From Schizochytrium sp. TIO01 (taxonomy: Eukaryota > Sar > Bigyra > Thraustochytrida > Thraustochytriidae), in assembly GCA_004764695.1 (NCBI GenBank), contig SMSO01000031.1, forward strand, positions 4,759,048 through 4,823,047: a stretch of 64,000 bases of DNA. The letters run 5' to 3'. The notes under the pieces were generated by a model. It made no database searches. It was not told the origin of the DNA and saw nothing but the letters and a program-made list of their open reading frames with translations. This document shows positions 35,757-47,797 of the stretch, piece after piece. Position 1 is the stretch's first letter. Every line of letters starts with the position of its first letter. Both the position numbers and the translations under genes were made by a program.

Positions 35757-37484
35757 TCACTCGTCAGCTGCGTGACCAGGATTTGAAGCAAGAAAAGAAG
35801 CAAACTTATTCTTACCTGGGGGCTCAACGACAGAAGCCTTTGACTTCTTGCGCGCAGCTTTGGCGTCCTTGGCTTCCTGCTTGGCAGCTTCCGCAGCTTC
35901 CTTGGCTTTGCGTCGCTCATTTTCTTCTGAACGCTTCTGCAGAGACACAGCAAGTTTTGACTTCTGGAAATCATCAACCAATCCAACTGTGGCTGCTCCG
36001 GTGAGATAAATACCACCACCTGCTTGGCGCGCCTGGCGAGCAACCTTTTCTTTGAGCTCCTCCTTCGTCAAAGGTTTAGTAGTACCTTGGTTTTCATTGT
36101 CCGGATTCTCCGGGTCTTCGTGCTCTTCTTCATGAGATTTCTTCTTTGCGCAGCCCTTGATGAGGCCACGACCAAAGCTCAGGACTCCTCGACCACCCGC
36201 AGGCTTCAAGTGAGAAGACGCTTGTTTGTGTACATATTTGGGAGGCTTCTTGTGAGACTTTTTGGCAAGGTTCTCTGCGATCATACTATTGAGAGCTTCC
36301 CTCTCAGGGTCCCTAGACTTTGAAGAGCGCAGTGAGGCCACCGACTGCTCATACCTATATGAGTCTTCCTCTTCTTCGATTGATTTAGTCTTGTTAATGT
36401 TCGAGCCATCGTTTGCATCGTGGTGATCCTCGATCCGGTCATCCTCAAGATCACTGATAGCAAGGTCCCCATCATGGTCTTCATCTACGTGATCATTAAC
36501 TGCGTCATGCTCTTCTTGCGTGCCCATCATCGATGGCCGTTTTGCAATCGATTTCTTGCGTGAGGCATGCTTGCTGAGAGACACCCGGCTGAGACTCTTT
36601 CTCAAAGATTCCCTAATCTTGCTCAGACGGCCCTTCGGCTTCCCATCTATGCCAGCCCAAATAGATCTAAGATTTTCATAACTGAGAATATCACCATCAA
36701 TAAACTCAAAGTACCGGAGGTCGGCAACCGTAAAGTCGTTGTCTTCTTCAACACCTCTCGAAAGATTTGTAACACTTGGGTTCGAAGAACGCTTTGAGGA
36801 ACTTTTCGAAGAACGCATTGAGGCACGCATCGAAGAACGCATCGAGGAGTGCTTAGATGATTTTGTGGATAAACGCTTTGAGGAGCGCTTTGAGGAGCGC
36901 TTTGAGGAGTGCTTTGAGGACCTTCCGGCTTGTTCGATATCATCACGCGGTTCAAAAACATCATATGGGTCTACGACTGGAAGCTTTTCGTCGTCACTAT
37001 CACTTTCTGCCGCAGAGATCATTTCACTACGCAAGTCAATCTCCTCTATGTCATCCATCGCAGCTGCATGATCTTCATCGTCCTCATCGAGATGATCTTC
37101 AAGAACTTCAACGTCAATTGGATCGCCGGCGTGTTCCCGTACGGACTCAATGGCTTTCACCCAGTCAGATGCCTCTTCAGGGCTTGAGCACAGGACTGAA
37201 ACATCACGATCATTGTTTGGTGGTGTTGCAGAAGCCTCAAAATGCATGGTGAAGCGAGGGCCAGACAATGTAATGCGGGCAATTTCCGACACAGGCAAAG
37301 ATCTGCGGCTGTTTACATCGTCCTCGTGGCGACAAAGTCGCAGGGAATCTTTGCCCTCATCCAGTGCAAGAAACCTACGATGTTTCACAATTCCAAGTTT
37401 ACCTTGAGTCTGCACGAAACCTGCGTGGACAACGCCATCCTCTGACTCTACCTTGGACTCCACCTTGGATGTTTTTCTTTCCAT
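35757..37484 (-). CDS. PH-domain protein with Ser/Lys/Arg repeat region
   Basis: A single exon encodes 575 residues from an ATG at 37484. Residues ~18-116 form a pleckstrin-homology domain: the strand GFVQTQGKL, the stretch HRRFLALDE, and the C-terminal helix with the conserved Trp in SDWVKAIESV (Trp108). PH domains bind phosphoinositides or proteins at membranes; whether this one binds lipid is not visible. An acidic segment follows (~125-170). Residues ~188-235 are a coding minisatellite of SSKR/SSMR units. A second basic segment RKSLSRVSLSKHASRKKS lies at ~295-312. The C-terminus has an Ala/Lys/Glu-rich helix (~515-550) that may be a coiled coil. The many Ser residues next to Arg or Lys would suit basophilic kinases. 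No catalytic domain is present. I do not know the orthologue. Confidence 0.8.
   Translation of the reverse strand: MERKTSKVESKVESEDGVVHAGFVQTQGKLGIVKHRRFLALDEGKDSLRLCRHEDDVNSRRSLPVSEIARITLSGPRFTMHFEASATPPNNDRDVSVLCSSPEEASDWVKAIESVREHAGDPIDVEVLEDHLDEDDEDHAAAMDDIEEIDLRSEMISAAESDSDDEKLPVVDPYDVFEPRDDIEQAGRSSKHSSKRSSKRSSKRLSTKSSKHSSMRSSMRASMRSSKSSSKRSSNPSVTNLSRGVEEDNDFTVADLRYFEFIDGDILSYENLRSIWAGIDGKPKGRLSKIRESLRKSLSRVSLSKHASRKKSIAKRPSMMGTQEEHDAVNDHVDEDHDGDLAISDLEDDRIEDHHDANDGSNINKTKSIEEEEDSYRYEQSVASLRSSKSRDPEREALNSMIAENLAKKSHKKPPKYVHKQASSHLKPAGGRGVLSFGRGLIKGCAKKKSHEEEHEDPENPDNENQGTTKPLTKEELKEKVARQARQAGGGIYLTGAATVGLVDDFQKSKLAVSLQKRSEENERRKAKEAAEAAKQEAKDAKAARKKSKASVVEPPGKNKFASFLASNPGHAADE
36780..36925 (-). 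repeat. Coding minisatellite (12-bp units, SSKR)
   Basis: Units of 12 bp encoding Ser-Ser-Lys-Arg and variants occur within the PH-domain gene. Copies have diverged at single bases (Lys to Met, Ser to Ala). The unit length is a multiple of three, so copy-number changes keep the frame. Confidence 0.8.
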
Positions 37485-39881
37485 CTTTGCAAGCTTTGGG
37501 CGCGAATCGATGACAATCCACGTGGGGCTACTGCTTTTGTTGTTTTAAATTAAAGTCCACTCTCACCAATACCGCTTGAACTGCAGGAAATGTGCAGCGC
37601 GTATCTTCACCCTTTCGTGCGGATTCGCCTTGTGAAGTTTTACACTCACAGCAATACAATTTTGCCTTGCAGATATTTTCTGAGTGGACTTGCACTACCT
37701 ATATCGTTTCTAACAGCTTAGTTCTAATAGCCTCGGCACCAGGACGGTTGATTCCCGATACCCCTTAGTTCAAGCTCAATAGGGTCGGCAATGGGGTGAA
37801 TTGACGCGAAAGTTAAAAGTCTGAACGTGAGATCTGTGATTACAGATTGAATCAACACTACAAACCCCACAATGATGAATTGCAATCGATACCTTTGAAA
37901 AGTAGAGTGAATGGCAAGCGAACAAAGAAAGGGACTGTCTTGCGTTGCAGTCAAGACTTTAATGTTCCTCGCTCTGCTAAAGCGATCAAGCTGGTAGCAA
38001 CCTCTGTCGTACTAGTGGGTGCAGCTTGCTTCAGTTCGCACTTGGACGAGTTGATTTGCCAAAAACAACAGCAGGCGAACAAGTAAGCAAGTGAGCAAGC
38101 GCCACAGATCCTGCAGGAATACAACAATAACCTCGAAGAGCCCTCGCGTTCTAGGTTTGCGAGCTTCCCAATAAACGATGCCTACAGCTGTCAACAGCAG
38201 AAGGTACTAAAGTAACCAAACTACCTAATTCAAACACAGCACAAACAACTCGGTTGTTGAAAAGCAGGAGAAGTCTTCACGTTGTTTACCTGACTGCACG
38301 TGCGATCTTCACTTTGCCAGAAGCGCAACGTGTTTGAAAGAACAAAACTTAGCTCGGCCAGCTAGCTAGCAGAACAAGAGCAGAGTTCGCACCACGCCCT
38401 CAGAAGCTGACCGCTGCCTGGAAAACTTCCTGATCTGTATTCTGACAGGCGGTGGCTGCTTGCAACTTCAATGCGGCACGAGGGATTGATCGATTCCACG
38501 CGTGTCGGAGACTTTCATTTTTCATTTTTCATTTTTTCATTTTAATTAATTAAAAAAAAGTAGAGAAAAAAGACTTTGCTCGTGACTTTTATGACTTTTG
38601 GTTAACTCCTGCTAAGTATTGATACTTTGTTAATTTTAAAAAATTAAATTATAAAAAATGATCATAAGAGAGATCGGCCTTTCAAAAGAGTGACTGAAAG
38701 AATCAGAAGCGGTGCACGGGGCCCAAACCCACGGCACGAATGCAGCGAGCTGCAAGCGAAGCTAAGGTAGGCAAATCAGTTAATAATTACCTTCAAACCT
38801 ATGAGCTACTTGTTACCCTGGTTGGTTAACCCAGCAACCAAGTATGCAAATCATCATGCTTCACGCGCCGATGTTGACGAAGAGGCAGGGGCCTCGTGCC
38901 GTTTTCACTACAATTACTCTGTTTGGAAGGACTTGCCTAGCTACCAATTATAATAGCACTTGTACTAGCAGCTAAAGACCCCTCTCTTCCTAATGAACTT
39001 GCGCACACCTGTCAAAGGGGACCCAAGGTGCACACACTCTTTCGCCTACGGGGGTATATAGTAACTTATCAAGGGTTTCCTATTAACTCTCTATATTATT
39101 CGTAAAAAACAATTCTTCAAGATATCTTCTATTCTTCTAGAAAGACCCCTTAGGGGGTACTTTGAAAGTATGTGATACGCTCTGGCCTCTAGGTGCACGC
39201 GCGCCATATCTCCCATGATCAAAACAATGTGCAATACGCTTTGTCTTGGTCCCGCACCTTCGCACCTCATCTGACTATTTCCATATTACCCCCCTGTATT
39301 CACGTAGTCCCGTGTTGCCTTTAAGAGGTCTATTAAGAGGTCTATTATTGTGGCGCTGCGTTGCGCCGTATTATGTAAACCCCGATTCTCTCCTCGGGGA
39401 GTGGTGGCTGTGGCGTCTCCGTCTCTTATGAGAAGTGAAGAGTTGAATAAATGTCACTTGTGCGTTCTCTATATTGTACAGTATACATCCCGCACAAGTG
39501 GGTTATCCGTGGCTGCAAGTGCAGGAGAGAATGAATGGAAGAAGAAGAAGGCTCTGAGGAACACGGAGGAGAACGCCGCCGTGGGAGGAAGAACGCCAAG
39601 GCCAGAGCAAGCAGGCGCGGAAGAGAACAGCGCGGGAAGAGAACGGTCTCCGCTGTCAAGTAGGTGGGGGAATGAATGAACGCGAGGACTCTGGAAAAGA
39701 ACAGCGAGGAGCGAATCGACCAATTGATCAGAGCAGAGAGAACAATAGGGGAAAGCAGGGGAAGAGGGCGGTAGGAGTCGGATAGAGGAGGGTAGGAGGA
39801 GAGGCGAGCAGAGAGAGAGAGCAGCAGACCATTGAGACACAGACATAATCGATTGGAGAGACTCTGTTGTTGTTTGGGACC
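37485..39881. other. Divergent intergenic region PH protein/eL36
   Basis: About 2.4 kb between divergent start codons. Only short open frames without domains are present. The AT-rich centre (38510-38660) contains repeated catttttcattt. Near 39310-39345 a 14-bp unit (ttaagaggtctatt) is tandemly duplicated. The 300 bp before eL36 are purine-rich and probably contain its promoter and 5' UTR. Confidence 0.5.
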
Positions 39882-40789
39882 ATGGCAGCCACCGGCATCG
39901 TGCGCGGCCTCAACAAGGGCCACATCGTGGAGAAGCGCCCTGAGGCCTCCGCCTCCCGCCCCTCCCGCCGCGTCGGCGTAAGTTCGCAGCGACAGCGGGC
40001 ATGGCATTCGCCGCCATGATGGACATTGGAGCCGCCAGCCACTCACTCGTCACCTTCCTCGTCAGGCTTGTATGTGTTGGCGAACACTACATGAAGGAAG
40101 AGCTCGCAAGCCTACAGGACTGTCTGGGATCCACGCAGGCGAGCGGGGAGAATCCAGAAGGACACGCAGGCGAGCGAAAAGAGGAATTTCTACGCGTTGG
40201 ACGCTGCTTCACTTTTCTTGAATACACATGGCTTATCGTTGTCGCTAGTTTGATCCTTAGTCCCTTCGGCAGAAGCAACTAGCCAGCGATCCCCGTTTGA
40301 CGATGATTTGAATGAAGAGAGACAGCCCTTCTTCAACGTTGAAAAATGCAGGGAGGTCTGTGCGAGGATAGAAACACGCGAATCCAGCTCGAGAAGACGC
40401 TAGAAAGTGGCTTGGTACTTTTATGATCCATTGTCGTGGTAGAATGCATGTCTGCTTATTTGTTTAGCCGGGAAATAGAATCCCGAGAGGGCATGAAGTT
40501 CATGGAGACTAACTAACTGTGTTATTGCTTGAATGTTTGTTTGATGAAAATACAGCGCAAGAGCAAGCGCGTCGGTGCTGTTCGCAAGATCATCCGCGAG
40601 GTCGCTGGCCTTGCTCCCTACGAGAAGCGTATTATCGATCTTATCAAGCTCATGGGTGGCTCTGCTGACAAGAAGGTGTACAAGGTCGCAAAGAAGCGCC
40701 TCGGATCCCACAGACGTGCTGTTCTCAAGCGCGATGAGATGAAGAACCTCGCCGCTTCCATGCGTGCTCGCGGTAACAAGGCTGAGTAA
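39882..40789 (+). CDS. RPL36: 60S ribosomal protein eL36, two exons
   Basis: Exon 1 is 39882-39977 (32 codons, with [13 protein letters not shown]) and ends at CGTCGGC before GTAAGT. Exon 2 is 40556-40789 (77 codons plus stop) and begins CGCAAGAGC after aaatacag. The junction is phase 0. The 109-residue product matches eL36 in length and has its signatures [19 protein letters not shown] and KRLGSHRRA. eL36 is a structural protein of the large cytosolic ribosomal subunit. The start context ACCATGG is close to an ideal Kozak sequence, and codon use is strongly biased to C/G endings, as expected for a highly expressed gene. The 578-bp intron has an actaactaac branch-point region near its 3' end. 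Intron placement early in the gene is common for ribosomal protein genes. Confidence 0.96.
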
Positions 40790-43700
40790 ATAAACACTTA
40801 CGAGCTTATATTCGAAAATGCGTTTGTTATTTGACCCTTCTCACTGCACTCTCCCAGGTGGTCGCTAGTCCGCACATGCGTCAACGTCAAGCCTCCGAGG
40901 AGGGATTGGTGAATAGGGACACCTTGATACTGAATTTTTCATCACCCCACCATTATCACCATACCTTGGATGAGTTGTAGTGAGCTTGTGTTTTGTGCTC
41001 TCATCTCTTTCTAGATTCAGCCATGAACCAAGTTTTGCTCATCCCACTCAACCTTGCTCCTTATAACTTGCTCCTTTTCTATGCGTCACTCTTTCAGTAC
41101 ATACATCGAAATTTACTTGTGATCTCTGTCTTATCTTGCTTGTTTGCTTTTGTTTCGTTCCAGTTGAATTCTATCTATATTCTTCATACAATGATGATGT
41201 AGTGGTTCATTAAGTGATGTGGATTATTAGTACTAAGTGCTTCAATCCAAACTTTGTTATCTAAGGTACATGTGTGCCACGTTTAATTTGAAGACAATAA
41301 AACCCACACATTACTTTGAGACGTACTTTGTACTACCTTATTCACCGCGGGAGCAACAGACGAGCGAGTGTTTTGGGTTACATTGCTTAAATGATTAACT
41401 AGAAACCATATGAGAGTGGAAGAAGAGTATTAAGAGCAAACTATTCGGTGATCAAATACACAAGTGTTAAACGTTAGCTTATAGAAAATGATAAGTATAA
41501 GTACCAAAGTTGCACGGTTGGCTACACGATGAATAACTTGTCAATAATATCTACACATTCGTAGAGAAGGTACTCCAAAATCTACACCTACTAATGTTTG
41601 GGTCTACTTTAACCTCAAGTTTTTATTCTCGAGATGGCTGCACCCAAAAATCTTCGAATTGCAAACTGATATGAAAAACTCTAATGAGAAGTAAGCGAGG
41701 TGACGTGTGGCAGTCGGCATACGTAGAGCTAGGTCACTCATGAGGGTTCATTGGGATTGGTACACGAAGTAAATGCTTGAAGAACATCTTGTGAATAAAC
41801 AAAGTTTGTTTGCATTACTGTTTAGTACACTCTCCTTTACTTGTCCCCTGCCTTTATTTAAAAAACAAATAGTAGCAATACCTTATACTTGCACGGTTCT
41901 GAGTCAAGGCCTCTAATTTATTAAACAATTATGTATAGCTTTGCAGAATAAGTATTAAGTACTATCACTACTTTATTTTGACAATCAAGTGGGCAGTTTC
42001 AGAGCACCAATGTTTTGATTTGCTAACTCTTTTCCAACTTGTTCGTCCGGCTTAGCGTTAATTTTGCAGTCTCTCGGTTCCACCTGCAGCTTGAAATTGC
42101 TCTTGCTCTGGGGGTATCTAACCCTAATACAACAAATTTGGTTCTAATTCTCAGAAGTATTAGATCATAAGGCAGTTACTATAATCAAAGCGGAGCAGAC
42201 AGCACCTATAGGCTGTTGCTAGACTTACAGTTTACAATATAATTAATTCTACTTTCAATTAATGGTATACTTGTGCGCTCTGAAGCTCTTTGCTTCGAGT
42301 AGGAGATCCCTAAATGCGACGAAACATGTACAGCAGTGAGTTAGAATACGTAGAAAGTTTAGTGTACTTCATGTGCAGGCTCTTATTGAGCAGATAAACG
42401 GATGCATCATTAGGTCGTACGTCGAAAGGCCAAGAGGAATGGCCTTTAAAATATTTAATTTCGTGGAAATACAATCTACAGGAGTATGTATATGTGGAAA
42501 GAAAACACAAAAGCAGAAGAGGATTTATGTGAAATAAATATTGCTGAAGGTAGGAGCTTTCGCATACAAGTCTTAATATAAACGGTGAGATAAAGCGTCG
42601 GAAATGTTACATAAGCCCTTTAAGAGAAGGCTATATATTGAAAGACATGAGACATAGATATTCTCATCACAGAAAACTTCAAGAATGCGAGTGATACCGA
42701 CGAATGGATTCCAAAGCCATGTTAAGCTTGTTTTCTAAATCAAGTTTAGGGGAGATTTCTTGACCTCTGGTCATTATCCCAACAGTTTAGCATTTCGTCC
42801 AGTTCTTCAATCATCAGTAGGGGTTTCATTTACCTGTAACCTGCTAAGAGGAAATGATTTGGTGTCAGCCACACCCATCTAATCTTGATTGTTACCTAGC
42901 AGAAAGTGTACGTACTATATTTCATACTTCATGACACCTCAGGATTTGCGAAGATAGCGAGGAGCTCTTGCTGAATATATATATATTCCTTTGATTGAAG
43001 ATCTTAGTTGAAGTCTAACTTTGAAGACAACTTTAATGTTTTTCAAATTTCTTTTAAAAAAACATAGACTTGGACGCTTACTTATATACATAATCTACAG
43101 AACTTTTGCATGAGAAAAGGAGATGAACAAAATTCCCTTCATCCTTTTGTTCTTGTTCCCTCGACATCTCTCTTCCAACTCACTCGGTATTTTGAGACGA
43201 TGGCTATGCTTTAGCCGACTTTCTGTACTATGAGCCTTTGATATTCTACCATGAACAGCCTTTGCGAGCAAGGTATGTTGTATTTGATAATATGGACTTG
43301 TATAAAATCAGAGGCGATTAATCTAGCAAGTATTTAGCTTATTATGTTGTCTGGATTTTGGTATTCAGAACAAAGGATGTACGCACGTTACTGGGAGTAG
43401 TTCTTTCGGACTGATGTTGATTTACTTCAGTGAGACTGTTAGATACTTTGCACGTGAGCTACATACCAACCCTCTCTGGAATATTTAAGGTAAAGGCATT
43501 CTAAGGGTAATTCAAGTGTTGTTTTTAATCGGGTTCAACTTGTAAATAAAATAGAAGAACTTAAGGCACGGACATTCCTATATCCAAGATGTAATTCAAA
43601 TGGAAATACTACACGAATGCTAAACGTTGACAAAATGATGTAATTTATTGCATTGAATCATTCAATATTTAAATCTCCACAGCATGCAGGATAGGGCATA

Positions 43701-43993
43701 GAGTTGGAAAGACTTGCTTCTACATGCAGTCAATCTCACCGTTGTATGCCACAAAATATGCTCTTTTTCCCACTTCCCAGAGTGGACACTGAACGCTATT
43801 AATGTGATAGAGTAGGCTTTTCAAAGTAGCACTTACATTTCGTAAAATGTGGTCCGATGTTTTACAAACTATTGGAACCAATTGGGCGGATGCAATGAAT
43901 GGGCTAAACAGGAAAAAAAAAGAGTAGATAGAATTGGTACAGACTTGTGTGTGTATATGAGCGGATCCAGGGCAGTGAAGAACAAAACCGATC
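40790..43993. other. Intergenic region, AT-rich, no gene seen
   Basis: About 3.2 kb between the 3' ends of eL36 and the NIPA gene. It is AT-rich with very few open frames of 60 codons. The first 50 bases contain taaataaa directly at the eL36 stop, suitable for polyadenylation. The rest shows no domain-bearing frame or recognisable RNA gene. Confidence 0.5.
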
Positions 43994-45868
43994 TCAGCTA
44001 TAGTGCTGAAACGATTCACGACGCTTTGATCCTTGTGCGGAAGCAAAGTGTCGTGACCATTGCTGCTGCCGCATACCATTCATATGATAATCATGGTCTG
44101 CCTTACCGTTCGGAGTTTCTGCAGGAGAGGTCGTAATCTTGTCATTACTATTGCCCTTAGGAGTAGACGATGATGACGCGAGTAGGCCGACCCCAACGAT
44201 AATCGCAAGGACGCCCGCGCCAAACGTGACGTACTGACGAAAGGAAAAGCTTGCAAAATCTCCATAATAGAGCGCACCACACAGGGTAGATGAGAGCAGT
44301 AGCGTGGCCTGGTACACGGGAACGATGAAGAGGGGTTCAAACTGTTCTAGTGCATGGTTTATCCAGCTCAGCTGAAAGAAAGCAACAAAAAACCACACAA
44401 CCAGCAGAGTGATGCTTGACCAAGACTCGAAAAGAGCGAGTTGGCCAACCAGTTCCACTGCAGCTTTTGCCAAGACATTGTTGAAGCCACCCATAATGCC
44501 AGGCATCATGCCACTGGCCAAGGATCTGTTTGGGTTGTGCTTTTGTTTAGACAATGCATGTAAATATCCAATAGCAAAAATTGCAATCACAGAGTAAACT
44601 TGGAAGGGGCGCTCTGCGAACATGTCAACAAGTTCGTCCAGCTGATAATGTTTCGTAACACGGGGGCCTCCACCTACAATGAGTACGCACCCAGACAGCG
44701 TAAGCAAGGTCGCAAATATATCTGTTCGTGAAAGGGTAACACCTCCGAACCAGCGAGTTGTAGCAAGGAGTGCATTCCATACGATAGTAAGTCCGCTAAG
44801 AGGAGCCAGTAATGATTGCGAGGCCAGGGCAAGACTCATCAATGTGAGTAACGTACCGAGAAAGGTGATCGCTACGTTACCACCAAACCAGCACATAAAC
44901 GATGGTCTTGATGCATAGGCCATTACTTTGTGACGCGAGTGAGTATTGCTGGGAAGTATGGCCCTCATCCACACGGCTGTGGGTGGTTTTCGTGGAGTGT
45001 TTCGTTGCGAATCTTCATCCAGTGACATTTTATGAGCCAACGTTACCAAGTGATTACCCACCGCAGCGACCATGGTACCAAAGAGTGCTAAAAGAACTCC
45101 AACATACCATAAGTCCTCTTCCTCTTCCCCGTCAGCAGCTTCCTCATCTGGATCATCCGCGTTCTTTTTACCCAATGGAGCCACCACGGAGTCCTCATCT
45201 CCTTCAGGAGCCAAAAATTCCTTCTCTCCAGGATGCATGGAGTCAAGCTCCAAGGAGTTCTGCGCACGAATTTCTGCAGCTGCAACAGCTGCTCGAGCTA
45301 CCTCTGCGGCTTGGCGTTCTTCTGCCATAACCGCTGCAGATCGTCTAGCAGCAAGCAATGAGCTTGTACTGTAGCCATGGTACCGTCCAAAAAGACCCAT
45401 CCAATGAAAGTGAAATATTCTATTTATCATGCCACCTGCCATTTCTGCAACAGGCTCAAACCAAGATCCCTTGGAGGTGATCGAAGGGGCTTTCACGCGA
45501 CGCACCGCCGATGCCACCGATGATCCTTCAAGGGGAATCGTAGTCATTTTGGCCACAGCCACTGTGAAAAAGATGATGTATGTCACCACGATCAGAGCCA
45601 CGAGGACTCTGAACCAGAAATCATCGCCGAGGTGCCTCGATCGTGGCTTTCTCACACGACTTGCTGGAGCAGAAGGCACGATATCGAGTCGCACGTGCGG
45701 CGCTATTGAAGACGTACGAGTACGTCCCGCGGAAGCAGCCGACTGGGACCCGCCATCAACCACGCCACCACCGATTATATCACGAGAGCCGAGGCCTGAG
45801 CTAGAACCGCCCATAGGGAGTGATACAGAGTCATCATTCCATGCGTGAGCAATATCTACACCACTCAT
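43994..45868 (-). CDS. NIPA-type magnesium transporter with long N-terminal extension
   Basis: The product is 624 residues from the ATG at 45868. The frame continues upstream only to a GTG, so I choose the ATG. Residues ~254-565 form the NIPA transporter domain, with about nine hydrophobic segments, for example YVGVLLALFGTMVAAVGNHL, LLTLMSLALASQSLLAPLSG, VIAIFAIGYL and ITLLVVWFFVAFFQLSW. Family features include SGMMPGIMGGFNNVLAKA and FIVPVYQATLLLSS followed by GALYYGDF. NIPA proteins move Mg2+ across plasma or endosomal membranes. This protein also has an N-terminal extension of about 250 residues. It contains an additional transmembrane segment (VLVALIVVTYIIFFTVAVA at ~88-106), a helical Ala/Arg/Glu stretch and an acidic patch just before the core. 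The function of the extension is unknown to me. Confidence 0.9.
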   Translation of the reverse strand: MSGVDIAHAWNDDSVSLPMGGSSSGLGSRDIIGGGVVDGGSQSAASAGRTRTSSIAPHVRLDIVPSAPASRVRKPRSRHLGDDFWFRVLVALIVVTYIIFFTVAVAKMTTIPLEGSSVASAVRRVKAPSITSKGSWFEPVAEMAGGMINRIFHFHWMGLFGRYHGYSTSSLLAARRSAAVMAEERQAAEVARAAVAAAEIRAQNSLELDSMHPGEKEFLAPEGDEDSVVAPLGKKNADDPDEEAADGEEEEDLWYVGVLLALFGTMVAAVGNHLVTLAHKMSLDEDSQRNTPRKPPTAVWMRAILPSNTHSRHKVMAYASRPSFMCWFGGNVAITFLGTLLTLMSLALASQSLLAPLSGLTIVWNALLATTRWFGGVTLSRTDIFATLLTLSGCVLIVGGGPRVTKHYQLDELVDMFAERPFQVYSVIAIFAIGYLHALSKQKHNPNRSLASGMMPGIMGGFNNVLAKAAVELVGQLALFESWSSITLLVVWFFVAFFQLSWINHALEQFEPLFIVPVYQATLLLSSTLCGALYYGDFASFSFRQYVTFGAGVLAIIVGVGLLASSSSTPKGNSNDKITTSPAETPNGKADHDYHMNGMRQQQWSRHFASAQGSKRRESFQHYS

Positions 45869-47797
45869 GGCGCTCGCTCGCGCTCTGCGAGCTGCCCAGA
45901 GCGAGGCGCAGGCGAGAGCAATCGACTTCTGCGTAAGGCATACATATCGTGTACTGCGCAACCCTTTTTCAATACTGCGCAACCCCTTTTCCACAGTCAC
46001 CTACGTGCTGTCTACAATAAGGTGCGCTAGGGTAAACTATAGGGGAGGTAATTGAGAACTTGGGTGGATGGACTTCAAGTTGGTGAGGAATCGAATGTGG
46101 AGGTAAGCAGCATCAGCAAGAGATGGCTGAAGTTCAGGGCAAAGAAAGAGTCATTATCGGTTGATAGGAAGACGTGGCGTGGGTCTAGACAATGACAAGT
46201 AGATTATAAATTTGGTTGAGCGTTGGAAAAATGAAAGGCTGAGGGATTTGATCATTACAGGCAGGCCCTTTTCAGACTTCCGCTCGGTTAGACAGGTTTT
46301 TTTTTGGTATCGAGATCCAGCGTTCGGGATTTCAATGGGGTACTTGTCTATTCTGCAACTAATTGGAGATGCGTTGCCATCTCTCTAAACTAATGCGACT
46401 TCTGAACACTATTCTACATCATCGAATCATCGCGTGTTGACGCAACTGTTTATAGATAGCTAGCAAGCAACACGGCTTTGGTAGCAGCTTACACCGCGAT
46501 ATCATAGATTGTCTTCTCCCAATCAATCAAAGCGCTATTTATCAACCACATACACGAGGCTCAGACTGCCAAATCTGTCCACGATCTACCCATTTCTCTT
46601 TTGTCCAGTATCGTCTCGTCAATCTTCAAGAGGAAGAGTTGTTCCCTTTGACTCTACATACCTAACCTTAGAGCTCCAGTAGGCATGATCCATGCTTCTC
46701 CACTGTTCCCAGCACTTTCTCAGACGATAAAGATCTTTCAGCAGAGCACAACTTCGACCTTCTCTGCCCAAACCGCTCTTGTCTAAACTTCGTTACCAAG
46801 AGGAGACATGGATTCGAAGAGTAGAAGTTCGAGGATACTTAAGGCAAGATCCATGATAGCATGGTGACAACAATTGAAAGGGGGATTTATGCACTGGCGC
46901 AAATGGCAAACGATTGACTGTGAGCCCTAATTTGGCAAACACCGATCGGTCACTACGAGATGAACAGCAGAATGGCTAACAATAAATTGAGGTGCGGGAG
47001 AAAATTGTGATGGTTGAATGAGGAAATCGTGAGCGGATCATATCACATTGCGTGGTCTATATGCGTTGTCATTCATACTCTTGCTGCCCCAGCTCTACCT
47101 GAGCTCCTTGCGATTACCTCAACTAAACGCAGATATGGCACGTGCAGCTAGGGGTAGTAAGGGTGTTTAAACAGTTTAATTTCAGATCGCAAATAGAAAT
47201 ATTAATATTAAATATTATGGGTATTAGGGTAAAACTTACATAATACCCCACATTGGACCTCCTGATAATCTCGCTTGTTCGTTCCTAGTAAAAATACTTC
47301 AGATGTTCAATCAAAGTGCTTTCACCACCTTAAAGCCTATTGGTTCTCGTTTAATCTCCTGTCACGCTCTTTTGTTGCTGATAATCAAAAGGCATGCCTT
47401 TTGATTTTTAGATTTTTGTTACTTAGTTAAAATAAAGGGTTGATAACTTTGGTAATGAAAAAAATAAATAGTAATAATACTAATAAAACAAAGGATTTCA
47501 CAAGGGACCAATATAGGTAGGTATGTACCTACCTACTTTAAGAACCAAACCCACTTTATCTGCTCTTCGGAAACTCAAGCTACCATAGCTACAATTTCTT
47601 CAACAACCTCGACTTGATCTCGAGGGACGTTTCACGGTATATCCTTCGTTGTTCGATTTCTCCAAAACGCAGTTTCGCTTCAGTTCAACCAAACCTCAGT
47701 TCAAAGATTGACGGCATTCCCAAGCAAGCAACCACCATCACAAGGAGAACTTGTTTGACAAAGAATAGCCTTAAGCGAGCTCAGGTCAAGCTTCTCG
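45869..47797. other. Divergent intergenic region NIPA/repeat protein
   Basis: About 1.9 kb between divergent start codons. Immediately upstream of NIPA, a ~21-bp direct repeat (actgcgcaaccc...) lies at about 45953-45995. A 22-bp palindrome lies at 47514-47535. No gene is seen. Confidence 0.5.
47514..47535. repeat. Palindrome taggtaggta-tg-tacctaccta
   Basis: Perfect 10-bp arms flank a 2-nt centre, about 263 bp upstream of the start of the repeat-protein gene. Related taggtac/gtaggta stretches occur near 8560, 23955 and 53490. It could be a promoter element or a chance product of a TAGG microsatellite. Confidence 0.7.

Noticed and set aside
40001-40282. 93-codon frame inside the eL36 intron
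   Set aside because: It lies between well-supported splice sites, has no domain, and removing the intron gives a normal eL36.
39978-40555. Intronic snoRNA in the eL36 intron
   Set aside because: Ribosomal protein introns often host snoRNAs, but I found no paired C box (RTGATGA) and D box (CTGA) with flanking complementarity.
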